NCBI GenBank assembly: GCA_011192015.1
Contig: DUET01000076.1
Coordinates: 6,569 to 42,234 of the forward strand
Source of the DNA: Anaerolineae bacterium
GTDB taxonomy: Bacteria > Chloroflexota > Anaerolineae > Anaerolineales > E44-bin32
DNA length: 35,666 bases
Direction: 5' to 3'
Position 1 is the stretch's first letter. Each line of letters opens with the position of its first letter. The translations under genes were made by a program, and so were the position numbers. Under the pieces are notes generated by a model, which saw only the letters and a list, made by a program, of their open reading frames with translations, ran no database searches and was not told the DNA's origin. Of the stretch, positions 16,445 through 23,496 are shown one piece after another.

Positions 16445-17185
16445 ATGGCGCCCACCTCCCCAGCCAACGAACCTTCCAGCACGAGGATGGAACTGATCCA
16501 GGGCATGCTCGATCAACTTCCGATCCTGCTGGGCGTCGTGCCGTTTGGATTGATCTTCGGGGCGCTGGCAGTCTCGTTCGGCATTCCCCCCCTGCTGGCG
16601 CAGGGTTTCTCGCTGTTCATCTTCGCCGGCAGCGCGCAGTTCATCGCCGCCGGGCTGGTTGCCGAGGGCGCGCCGCCGATCGTGGTGGTGCTCACCATCC
16701 TGGTGGTGAACCTGCGACACGTGCTCTACAGCGCCAACCTGGCGCCGCACTTTTCGCGGCTGCCCGGACGCTGGAAGATCGTGCTCTCCTGGCTGCTCAC
16801 GGACGAGGCCTTCGCCGTGACCTCCGTTCGCTATCAGAAAAATCCCAGCCGCCATACGCACTGGTACATGCTGGGCACGGGGATGATCCTCTGGTCCAGC
16901 TGGCAGGTCAGCACCACGCTGGGCATCGCCGTGGGGGCCAGCATCCCTCCAGGCTGGTCGCTGGATTTCGCCCTGCCGCTGACCTTCATGGCCTTGCTCA
17001 CGCCAACGCTGATCGACAGACCCGCCTGGGCGGCTGCGCTGAGCGCGGGTTTGCTCTCGGTCCTTTCCGCCGGCCTTCCCTACAAGCTCAACCTGCTGAT
17101 CGGTGCGGTCTGCGGCGTGGCTCTGGGATTGGCGCTGGAGATGCGGCAGGAACGCCAAGCGTCCGGCGAAGGAGCCGGGCCATGA
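16445..17185 (+). CDS. azlC: AzlC-family branched-chain amino acid exporter subunit
   Basis: A 246-residue membrane protein of the AzlC family, the large subunit of a two-part branched-chain amino acid exporter. Typical stretches include GVVPFGLIFGALAVSFGI, FAGSAQFIAAGL and NLRHVLYSANLAPHF, followed by further hydrophobic helices. No strong ribosome site precedes the ATG at 16445, in keeping with coupling to the M42 gene six bases upstream; an ATG at 16487 is a less likely alternative. It overlaps azlD by four bases. Confidence 0.93.
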   Translation: MAPTSPANEPSSTRMELIQGMLDQLPILLGVVPFGLIFGALAVSFGIPPLLAQGFSLFIFAGSAQFIAAGLVAEGAPPIVVVLTILVVNLRHVLYSANLAPHFSRLPGRWKIVLSWLLTDEAFAVTSVRYQKNPSRHTHWYMLGTGMILWSSWQVSTTLGIAVGASIPPGWSLDFALPLTFMALLTPTLIDRPAWAAALSAGLLSVLSAGLPYKLNLLIGAVCGVALGLALEMRQERQASGEGAGP

Positions 17186-17505
17186 GCGAGCAGGCACTGT
17201 GGGCGATCGTCTTGAGCGGCATGCTGGTGACGTATGCCATGCGTCTCTCCTTCATCGCCCTGATCCCCATCGCCTGGCTGCCGCCGCTTCTTCAGCGGGG
17301 ATTACGCTTCGTGCCTCCCGCCATCCTGGCGGCGATCATCACGCCGGAACTGCTGCGCCCCTTCGGGGTTTGGGATTTCTCGTTCCAGAACCACCGCCTC
17401 CTGGCAGGCTTGCTGGCGGCGATGGTCGCCTGGCGCTTCCGCAATACGTGGCTCACGATCGGCGTCGGCATGGGCGCGCTCTGGCTGCTTTCGCTGGTCT
17501 CGTGA
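17182..17505 (+). CDS. azlD: AzlD-family branched-chain amino acid exporter subunit
   Basis: A 107-residue protein with four hydrophobic segments and the AzlD pattern (TYAMRLSFIAL, LRFVPPAILAAIITPELL, LLAGLLAAMVAWRFRNTWLTIGVGMGALWLL). It is the small partner of AzlC. The ATGA overlap with the azlC stop shows translational coupling. It is the last gene of the M42-azlC-azlD transcript, being followed by a strong intrinsic terminator. Confidence 0.93.
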   Translation: MSEQALWAIVLSGMLVTYAMRLSFIALIPIAWLPPLLQRGLRFVPPAILAAIITPELLRPFGVWDFSFQNHRLLAGLLAAMVAWRFRNTWLTIGVGMGALWLLSLVS

Positions 17506-17546
17506 GAGATGCTGCGCCCCGCATGGCTGCTTCGGAACGAATCAAG

Positions 17547-17578
17547 AACGCCCCCTGTTTCCCAGGGGGCGTTTTCTT
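17547..17578 (+). terminator. Intrinsic terminator of M42-azlCD operon
   Basis: A perfect 11-bp GC-rich stem (17547-17557 with 17563-17573), five-base loop, then TTTTCTT. This is a textbook rho-independent terminator 41 bases after the azlD stop. Confidence 0.93.
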
Positions 17579-17735
17579 GTGAGCTATTCCTGCTGCTAGC
17601 GAAGCCCGTTCATCGAACGAGCCATCCAAGTCGCATCGGCGATGCAGTCATCAACACGCAGCCGCATGGATTCCAGGATTCCGGTTCGAAGACCGGTTCG
17701 AGAGGGCAAACCTGGTTCAGATGCACGCTCGCGAT

Positions 17736-18068
17736 TTACGTCTGGATGAGTCTTGTTGTCAAGCGTGCGCTCTTCTCCAGCGAGATGAGGAGATGGATGC
17801 CCTCACCGAATGCATAGGAGGCGAGGGAGACAGCAGTTCCGTTGATGAAGATCCCGACGGCCATGATCAAACTGATCGCGACCTGCACATACTCCCCAGG
17901 ACCGAAGCCGAGATCAATCCAGGCGGCATATTCCGAGATGAAGGTCGATCCCAGGAATCCAACAACGCACATGCCGATCGAGCCCAGGATGGTGATCACG
18001 ATCCCGATGATACCCAGGATTCTGTAAATGGTTCCGATGATGCGCAGCAAGGTGTACCTCTTTTCCAT
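17736..18068 (-). CDS. Small membrane protein, unknown function
   Basis: A 110-residue protein with two long hydrophobic regions (about 8-45 and 60-85) and a short polar tail. It opens MEKRYTLLRIIGTIYRILGIIGIVITILG and ends LLISLEKSARLTTRL, a pattern I associate with small membrane proteins common in Anaerolineae; no function is known to me. The ATG has GGGAGGCAGGA directly upstream. It follows two lipoprotein genes on the same strand, 202 bases after the second. Confidence 0.7.
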   Translation of the reverse strand: MEKRYTLLRIIGTIYRILGIIGIVITILGSIGMCVVGFLGSTFISEYAAWIDLGFGPGEYVQVAISLIMAVGIFINGTAVSLASYAFGEGIHLLISLEKSARLTTRLIQT

Positions 18069-18270
18069 TCCTGCCTCCCTGGAGAAATTGACCGAGAATT
18101 GATCGGACTGTAGCGCTTATGCAGATAACCCAGAAACGGCTCCTTCTCCAATCCGAATCCGGAGAGCCGCGGTGCCCGGTCCCGAACCCATGCTGGACCT
18201 CCTGGTCTCGAGAGAAGGCCGAGCCGTCCGCCTCCAATCCATGACCTGCATGGATCCAGCGTGCCGAATA

Positions 18271-18819
18271 TCAGTTGAGTTCGACCTTTTCCAGCATGGC
18301 CTCAAAGATGTTCTCGTACTCGTCCCATGCATGATCCGGAGCAACGGCCAGCACGAAGGCGAATTTGGCGTTCCCCTGCAGTGTGACGGCGATCCACCCG
18401 GTTACCGATCGATCGAAGATGTCGAAATCTCCTTCCGCCGTGGCGCGCAGCCAGGTGATGTCATCTCCTTCCACCGTATCCGTTCTACCCACCGATCCAG
18501 CTCGGATTTCGTCAGCGATCTCATCCAGGAGATCATCTGCGTCCCGGATCCCCTCGCTCACCCAGTCGTCCAGATATCCAGACACGGCGATGAAAGCTGG
18601 CTGGGGCTCCATGTCAAAGAAGTCCCCGATCGGTTCCGGTGAAAAGACAAGGATCTCGTCCTCGCGTTCCGAATACCAATCATCAGGAAAATGGACGGTC
18701 ATGCCGCCAGCGCTGCGGCTGTCTGCCAATCTGGGACCTGACGACAGCAGCGAGCAGGTGCAGCTCACCATCAAAACCGCCGCCAGGATGATCGGCCAGT
18801 ACTTCCTCTGCTGAATCAT
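18271..18819 (-). CDS. Lipoprotein, paralogue of the adjacent upstream lipoprotein
   Basis: A 182-residue secreted lipoprotein. The signal peptide RKYWPIILAAVLMVSCTCS carries a lipobox before Cys20. The mature part shares its framework with the next gene upstream: a DDWY/EDWY start, an FxP element, QPxF, DADDLLDEIA, GWIA and APDHAW...NIFEAMLEKVE. I start it at the ATG at 18819, where AGGAG lies six bases upstream; a frame extension to 18858 lacks a site. The role is unknown, probably attached to the outside of the membrane. A short hairpin (ATCCATG/CATGGAT, 18237-18255) follows the stop and may end the transcript. Confidence 0.75.
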   Translation of the reverse strand: MIQQRKYWPIILAAVLMVSCTCSLLSSGPRLADSRSAGGMTVHFPDDWYSEREDEILVFSPEPIGDFFDMEPQPAFIAVSGYLDDWVSEGIRDADDLLDEIADEIRAGSVGRTDTVEGDDITWLRATAEGDFDIFDRSVTGWIAVTLQGNAKFAFVLAVAPDHAWDEYENIFEAMLEKVELN

Positions 18820-18871
18820 ACTTCTCTCCTGTGCATTGCCTCCGCTTGCCGCCCTCACCGCCTACAAACAC

Positions 18872-19429
18872 CTAGTCGGCGAATTCAATCTCATCCAGCA
18901 TCGCATCGAAAGTATTGTCTACGTCACTCCACTCGTTTTCAGGAGCTGCCGCGATGATCACCGCGCCGCCCCTCGGCAGCAGCTCGATCGCAATCCATCC
19001 CTCCCAGGATCCGCTGAATTCTCCAAGGGAACCCCTGAATGTGCCCTTCGTCCAGCGCACATCGCCGATCTCCACGGTCGTGGTCGATCGCAATTCCACA
19101 TCCAAATCGTAGGCCACCTCATCGAGCAATTCGTCCGCATCCTCGAGTTCGCCAAACCAATCCGGGCCGAAATAGACCTCGAGAGGAACCACGAAAAAGA
19201 AGGGTTGGTCGCTGGTATCGAAATAATCCAGATCGATGTAATCCGGCGCGAAAATCCCCGTGTCATATTCGTTGGATCCATACCAGTCTTCGGGGTAGCT
19301 GACGGTGATGTAACTTCCCACGCGCATGCTCTGGGGCAGGTCCGGGCCAAAGGGCAGCAATGAGCACGTGCAGCTTATTACCAGACTGGCAGCCAGGATG
19401 GCCATCCAAAGCTTCCTGCGATCGTTCAT
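18872..19429 (-). CDS. Lipoprotein, paralogue of the adjacent downstream lipoprotein
   Basis: A 185-residue lipoprotein: signal peptide RKLWMAILAASLVISCTCSLL with a VISC lipobox (Cys20), then an acidic mature domain. It has the same ordered landmarks as its neighbour (PEDWY, FAPDYID, QPFFFV, DADELLDEVA, GWIAIEL, APENEW, NTFDAMLDEIE), so the pair arose by tandem duplication followed by strong divergence. The ATG at 19429 has AAGGAG eight bases upstream, whereas the longer frame back to 19561 has no support. It is separated from the downstream copy by 52 bases. Confidence 0.77.
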   Translation of the reverse strand: MNDRRKLWMAILAASLVISCTCSLLPFGPDLPQSMRVGSYITVSYPEDWYGSNEYDTGIFAPDYIDLDYFDTSDQPFFFVVPLEVYFGPDWFGELEDADELLDEVAYDLDVELRSTTTVEIGDVRWTKGTFRGSLGEFSGSWEGWIAIELLPRGGAVIIAAAPENEWSDVDNTFDAMLDEIEFAD

Positions 19430-19819
19430 GGTCGTCTCTCCTTGGGGGTGTTTGTGGATACCACGCCGAGTCCCAATGATTCCATCCACCATCGATTCCT
19501 TGCCGATCCGCATGTGCCTACTCATGATTAGATGTTCGCATCGTGCGTCTCGGTTTTTCATGCGTAGAACATGTTCAATATTCCTGTAACAAACGAGTTG
19601 TGGAGTTCTGTTAAATCGATCCCCCAGGAAGGCTATCCAAGACTATGGATATAGCCACTGATTTGGTCGCGTGAGGCAGTAGCCGCAGGACGAAACCCAC
19701 CAACTTTGGGATTCATTGTAGCCTGCTGGTAGAGGGAGCACAAATCCCAAAACGAGAAAAAAACACGATTCCTAACGGATAATGTCCGATCCATTGCTCC
19801 TGCGTTCAGTCTGAACCGA
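19430..19819. other. Gene-free stretch of 390 bases
   Basis: It holds the upstream region of the lipoprotein pair and the tail of the PD40 gene transcript. Visible elements are a 10-bp palindrome GAACATGTTC (19567-19576) and a bulged hairpin with GGCTAT (19631-19636) and ATAGCC (19651-19656) that could weakly end the PD40 transcript. A minus-strand frame through 19633-19944 overlaps the PD40 gene and is not protein-like. Nothing else is recognised. Confidence 0.5.
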
Positions 19820-20809
19820 TCAGTCTGCTTCCCACCATTCTCCGATGAAGTAGACGACCTCATCGTCTGCAGAGAAGACAGCCGTGTGACAAAGGAACTC
19901 GGGAGGAAACCAGGAGGGAGTGATGTTGCGATCGTTGCTGCCATCGTTGTTCATCAGGTAGAGATCGAATTGCCCCACATCCTCGATAGCGGCAACCACA
20001 TAAACAATAAGGCTTCCATCATGAGACCAATTCGGAAAACCCTGCGAATAGCCGCTGTTTGTCAGGCGTTTCAGGTTGGCGCCATCAATGTCCACGACAA
20101 ACAGATCGTAACTCCCATGGGCAGCGGATACATCGACCATGCGCTCGAAAGCAACTTGCGCGCCATCGGGGCTCAACCTGGGATCGTAATCCCCATAGGG
20201 GAGATTGGCGTTGCCCCATTCGCCGGCTTGAGGGGGGTCCGTGACGGGCTCGGCACCCGTGGCATCGTCATGCATGATCCAGATGCGGTTGCCGGAAGTG
20301 AATACGACTCGATCTCCCACCCAGTCCACATCCGCGTCATGGGTCCCGGAATCGAAGAAACGCTCGGGATTGCTTCCATCGGCGTTCATCACATACAGAT
20401 CGAGATCGTCCTCCCGCCAGGAGAGGAAGAGGATCTGGGTTCCGTCGGACGACCAGGCTGGATAGAGATCCCAGAATTCGTTCTCAGTGAGGCGTCTCCG
20501 GTCCTGACCATGGATTCCCAGTGTGAAAATCTCTGAAAACTCATAGCCTTCGCCGTCAACCTGTTGGGAGATCACAAACCGGTCGCCGGCTGCGTTCAGT
20601 CGCAGGGATGTGATCTCGTCCGGCGAGCTGTAGATCAATTCGACGGCCTGCAACTCCAACTCCAGGGCGTAGATACCCCAACGCTCCTGGTGTGGAACTT
20701 CGGCAGGTGGCTGTAATGGACTCTCATCCGCACATGCCAGCGCCGCCAGGCCCAGCATCATGAGTGGCAGGATCAAGACGTATGTCCTGGATGTGGTCAG
20801 CTCATTCAA
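19820..20809 (-). CDS. TolB-like PD40 beta-propeller lipoprotein
   Basis: An exported beta-propeller protein of about 329 residues. The signal peptide (SRTYVLILPLMMLGLAALAC) ends in a lipobox, so it is probably a lipoprotein. PD40 repeats follow, with hallmark strands such as YPAWSSDGTQILFLSWR, LYVMNADGSNPERF, DPRLSPDGAQVAFER, FVVDIDGANLKRLT, FPNWSHDGSLIVYV and LYLMNNDGSNDRNIT. I prefer the TTG at 20809, which has GGAGGGGAG eight bases upstream; an ATG at 20845 gives a longer N-terminus but no ribosome site. A surface binding or scaffold role is usual for this fold; the partner is unknown. Confidence 0.83.
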   Translation of the reverse strand: MNELTTSRTYVLILPLMMLGLAALACADESPLQPPAEVPHQERWGIYALELELQAVELIYSSPDEITSLRLNAAGDRFVISQQVDGEGYEFSEIFTLGIHGQDRRRLTENEFWDLYPAWSSDGTQILFLSWREDDLDLYVMNADGSNPERFFDSGTHDADVDWVGDRVVFTSGNRIWIMHDDATGAEPVTDPPQAGEWGNANLPYGDYDPRLSPDGAQVAFERMVDVSAAHGSYDLFVVDIDGANLKRLTNSGYSQGFPNWSHDGSLIVYVVAAIEDVGQFDLYLMNNDGSNDRNITPSWFPPEFLCHTAVFSADDEVVYFIGEWWEAD

Positions 20810-20903
20810 TGGATCCACTCCCCTCCGGATGCAGTTCCGAGCCATCCACCCGATAACAAGCGCGCCCCCCCGAGATGTCTGTATCTAATCTCCAAACAAT
20901 CCC

Positions 20904-21716
20904 TTATCCCATGAGGAAAATGCCCGCCACGTAGGGAAGCATGGCCAGCAGCGCCAGCAGAGGATGTCCGCGTTGGGTGGTATTGTGCCGATCCCAGTTG
21001 AAGAGATAGACCGCCAATCCGGCTGCGATCACGCCTCCAAGCAGTAATAGGACGATGCCCGTCCAGGGATTGAAAAGCGCCTCCTGCCCCATGGCAAGGG
21101 CGTTGAAGGCATTCATGGCATGCGTGGGTGGAAGGATCAAGGAGATCCTGGCCACGGTTTCGGGCAGAAAGCTGGTGGGCATCATGATGCCTCCAAGCAG
21201 CATGGAGGGCAGGAAGACGAGCTGCGAATAGAGTATCGTCATGCGCGTGCTGGGAGAGATGACGCCGATGAGCAGGCTCAGGCTGGCGCTGGAGAAGGCC
21301 ATCACCAGGAAGACCAACACATAGACTCCCCAATTCACAGGCAGCGGGGCGTTAAAAAGAAAAGGCGCGCTGAACGTGATGATGGCGGTTACGACGGTCA
21401 GGTGGAGCATGGTGGTGAGGCCTGGAATGGCAAGAATCGACGCAGCCGGAATGCCGTTGATCTTGTAGCTGCGGTAGATGCCGTTCTCCCGGGCGCTGAC
21501 GATCGGATCGGGCATGCCGAGCAGCGTGGTCCCGATGATGGCGAACATCACCATCGACGGGATCAACGTGTCCAGAAAGCCGGGATTGATCTGCGGGAAG
21601 ATGAAGCCCAGCAGCAGGTAGACGCCCAGCGGGAAAAGGTAGTTCATGAAGAGCATCTGCCGGTTGCGAATGCCCGTCTTGAATTCGAAAAGGAAGTGGT
21701 TGAGAAAGGCTCTCAT
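20904..21716 (-). CDS. ABC-2 type transporter permease
   Basis: A 270-residue membrane protein with six hydrophobic segments and the ABC-2 layout. The N-terminal FEFKTGIRNRQMLFMNYLFPLGVYLLLGF is followed by the ENGIYRSYKINGIP coupling loop. The later PSMLLGGIMMPTSFLPETVARISLILPPTHAMNAFNALAMG stretch is the conserved signature. It pairs with the ATPase upstream, whose stop overlaps its start by four bases (ATGA). Exporters of this class move drugs, lipids or polysaccharides; the cargo is unknown. Confidence 0.92.
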   Translation of the reverse strand: MRAFLNHFLFEFKTGIRNRQMLFMNYLFPLGVYLLLGFIFPQINPGFLDTLIPSMVMFAIIGTTLLGMPDPIVSARENGIYRSYKINGIPAASILAIPGLTTMLHLTVVTAIITFSAPFLFNAPLPVNWGVYVLVFLVMAFSSASLSLLIGVISPSTRMTILYSQLVFLPSMLLGGIMMPTSFLPETVARISLILPPTHAMNAFNALAMGQEALFNPWTGIVLLLLGGVIAAGLAVYLFNWDRHNTTQRGHPLLALLAMLPYVAGIFLMG

Positions 21717-22633
21717 TGGGATTCTCCCACCGTGGTAATCTCGAGAAATCGGTCTTCCAACGAGGGTCTTTCCACACGCAGATCGATGAGCGTGTCCTGT
21801 TTCTCCTCGATGTGATCGATGATGGCTGCTACGGTCGGACCGATGTCCGAACTGAAGTAGATCTGGTATTCGTCCGAGGTGCTGCTGTGGTCCACAGCCG
21901 GAAGCGAGACGCCCGCAGCCTTGAGACTTGCATCCCTCGTGCGAACGGAGACCTTGGTCAAGCCTGCGCCGGTAGCCGTGATGTCCATGGGGGTCCCCAT
22001 CGCTACGATCTTGCCGTGCAGCAGGATGGCAATGCGTCCCGCCATCTCTTCCGCCTCAGCCATGTCGTGTGTGGCGAGCAGGATGGTGGTGCCCGCTTCA
22101 CGCTGCTCGCGCATCATGTTGTGCAACTCGACGCGCGTGGCCACATCCAGGCCGGCCGTGGGCTCATCCAAAAAGAGTACTTCCGGATCATGCGCCAGGG
22201 CGAGGGCAAGCGACAGGCGTCGTTTCTGCCCGGTTGAAAGCTGGTGATATTGCGCGCTTCGCTTCTCAGAGAGGCCCAGGCGATCCAACAAATCCGTGCG
22301 CGGATCGACGCCGTGGTAGGCGCAGAAGAAGCGCATGGCCTCATCCACGGTGATGCTTTCCGGCAGCCCCGAGGTTTGAAGCTGCACACCGATCACGTGG
22401 CGCAGCTTACGTGGTTCACTCAAGGGATCGACTCCAGCGACATGCAGGGTTCCACCATTGGGCGCCCTCAAGCCCTCGAGACTCTCCAGGGTGCTCGTCT
22501 TGCCTGCGCCGTTGGGGCCCAGCAATCCGAAGATCTCGCCCTTCCTGACCTCGAAGCTGATGCCATCCACGGCGATCACATCGCCATATGTCTTGCGAAA
22601 ATCCTTCACTTGGATAACTGCGTCGTTCATCAT
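21713..22633 (-). CDS. ABC transporter ATP-binding protein (DrrA/CcmA-type)
   Basis: A 306-residue ATPase. Walker A GPNGAGKT is at 39-46, the signature LSTGQ at 132-136, Walker B VLFLDEP at 152-158 and the switch His at 189 (ATHD). A C-terminal extension of about 90 residues ending LRVERPSLEDRFLEITT is the usual mark of the drug-exporter DrrA subfamily. GGAGGAAG lies upstream of the first ATG at 22633. It forms a two-gene exporter with the downstream ABC-2 permease. Confidence 0.95.
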   Translation of the reverse strand: MMNDAVIQVKDFRKTYGDVIAVDGISFEVRKGEIFGLLGPNGAGKTSTLESLEGLRAPNGGTLHVAGVDPLSEPRKLRHVIGVQLQTSGLPESITVDEAMRFFCAYHGVDPRTDLLDRLGLSEKRSAQYHQLSTGQKRRLSLALALAHDPEVLFLDEPTAGLDVATRVELHNMMREQREAGTTILLATHDMAEAEEMAGRIAILLHGKIVAMGTPMDITATGAGLTKVSVRTRDASLKAAGVSLPAVDHSSTSDEYQIYFSSDIGPTVAAIIDHIEEKQDTLIDLRVERPSLEDRFLEITTVGESQ

Positions 22634-22701
22634 GAATTTCTTCCTCCCAACTCCTCGTGACTGTGGATGGGAATGATATCAGAATCCTGCAATTGGGATC
22701 C

Positions 22702-23046
22702 TTAACCCATTGGATGACGCATGCGCTGTCCGCCGATGAGGTGCAGATGCAGATGAGGAATCACCTGCCCCCCATGCGATCCGGTGTTGACGATAAGCCG
22801 GTAGCCGCTTTTGTGGATGCCCTCCCGCTCGGCGAGTTTGCGCGCCACCAGAATCATGCGGCCGGCGAGAGCTTCATCTTCGCTCTTCACGTCGTTGAGC
22901 GAGGTGAAATGCTGATTGGGAACGATCAACACATGCACCGGGGCGACAGGATGGATGTCACGAAAGGCGGTCACGAGATCGTCCCGATACACAATCTCAC
23001 CCGGGGCATCCCCCTCGATGATCCTGCAGAAGATGCATGCGTTCAT
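22702..23046 (-). CDS. HIT-family (Hint-type) nucleotide-binding hydrolase
   Basis: A 114-residue protein of the histidine-triad family. HLHLHLIGG holds the triad at H98, H100 and H102. The N-terminal CIFCRIIEGDAPGEIVYRDD carries the CxxC typical of Hint proteins, with PVAPVHVLIVPNQHF in the middle. Hint proteins hydrolyse AMP-linked phosphoramidates. The ATG at 23046 has AGGAGG six bases upstream, so the longer frame to 23118 is discarded. It lies 68 bases before the ABC ATPase and may be in the same transcript. Confidence 0.93.
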   Translation of the reverse strand: MNACIFCRIIEGDAPGEIVYRDDLVTAFRDIHPVAPVHVLIVPNQHFTSLNDVKSEDEALAGRMILVARKLAEREGIHKSGYRLIVNTGSHGGQVIPHLHLHLIGGQRMRHPMG

Positions 23047-23496
23047 CCACCGCCTCCTGCGAGGTTCGAATTCATCAGAACAGCCCTCTCCAATGCAGCG
23101 CAGTATGAATGCATTCAAGGATCGATGACCATCCGCGAGAGATCCTGCGCTACAACACGTTTGCCTGTGTCAGGCAACTTCTCGAACGATCTGAATTCTA
23201 CATTATAAACTCGAGAGCATTCAGCATCGAACGTCGTTTTCAGGTTCGCAATATTGGCCTGCAATGTCATGGTTCAACAACGGTATGCAATGGATGTGCT
23301 TCGCTGGAATAGAGCTATTCCAACGGATGGCCACCGGTTGACAGTTGATCCCCTTCGATATAGCATCGTCATGGACGATTGGTTTCTGCGCCATCCCTGC
23401 CCTCTGAGGACTCCTTCCCGAGGGATGACCTAAGGGGGAACGTTCCCACCCCACCATTCCTGGCTTCCCATGAGAACAACCAGAGAGATAAAGCGC
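23047..23496. other. Divergent control region between HIT and propeller genes
   Basis: No gene is seen in these 450 bases. They carry two striking palindromes: TGGAATAG-AG-CTATTCCA (23305-23322) and a perfect 12-bp GGGAACGTTCCC (23436-23447). A candidate promoter lies between them. The sequence is AT-richer than the flanking genes, as expected of a regulatory region. Confidence 0.6.
23338..23366 (+). promoter_or_regulatory. Candidate sigma-70 promoter for propeller gene
   Basis: TTGACA (23338-23343), 17 bases, TAGCAT (23361-23366). The -35 is perfect and the -10 is four of six. It lies 16 bases downstream of one palindrome and upstream of the other, so both could modulate it. The start site is not known. 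Confidence 0.45.

Noticed and set aside
15401-17197. 598-residue minus-strand open frame opposite the M42 and azlC genes
   Set aside because: It mirrors two clear genes on the plus strand, has Arg/Gly/His-rich low-complexity composition and no recognisable motif.
17681-17701. Direct repeat CCGGTTCGA-AGA-CCGGTTCGA
   Set aside because: It is short, with no linked gene start or conserved context; probably chance.
23436-23447. GGGAACGTTCCC as a LexA/SOS box
   Set aside because: The known Gram-positive box is GAAC-N4-GTTC; here the half-sites are directly joined, and no SOS gene is adjacent.
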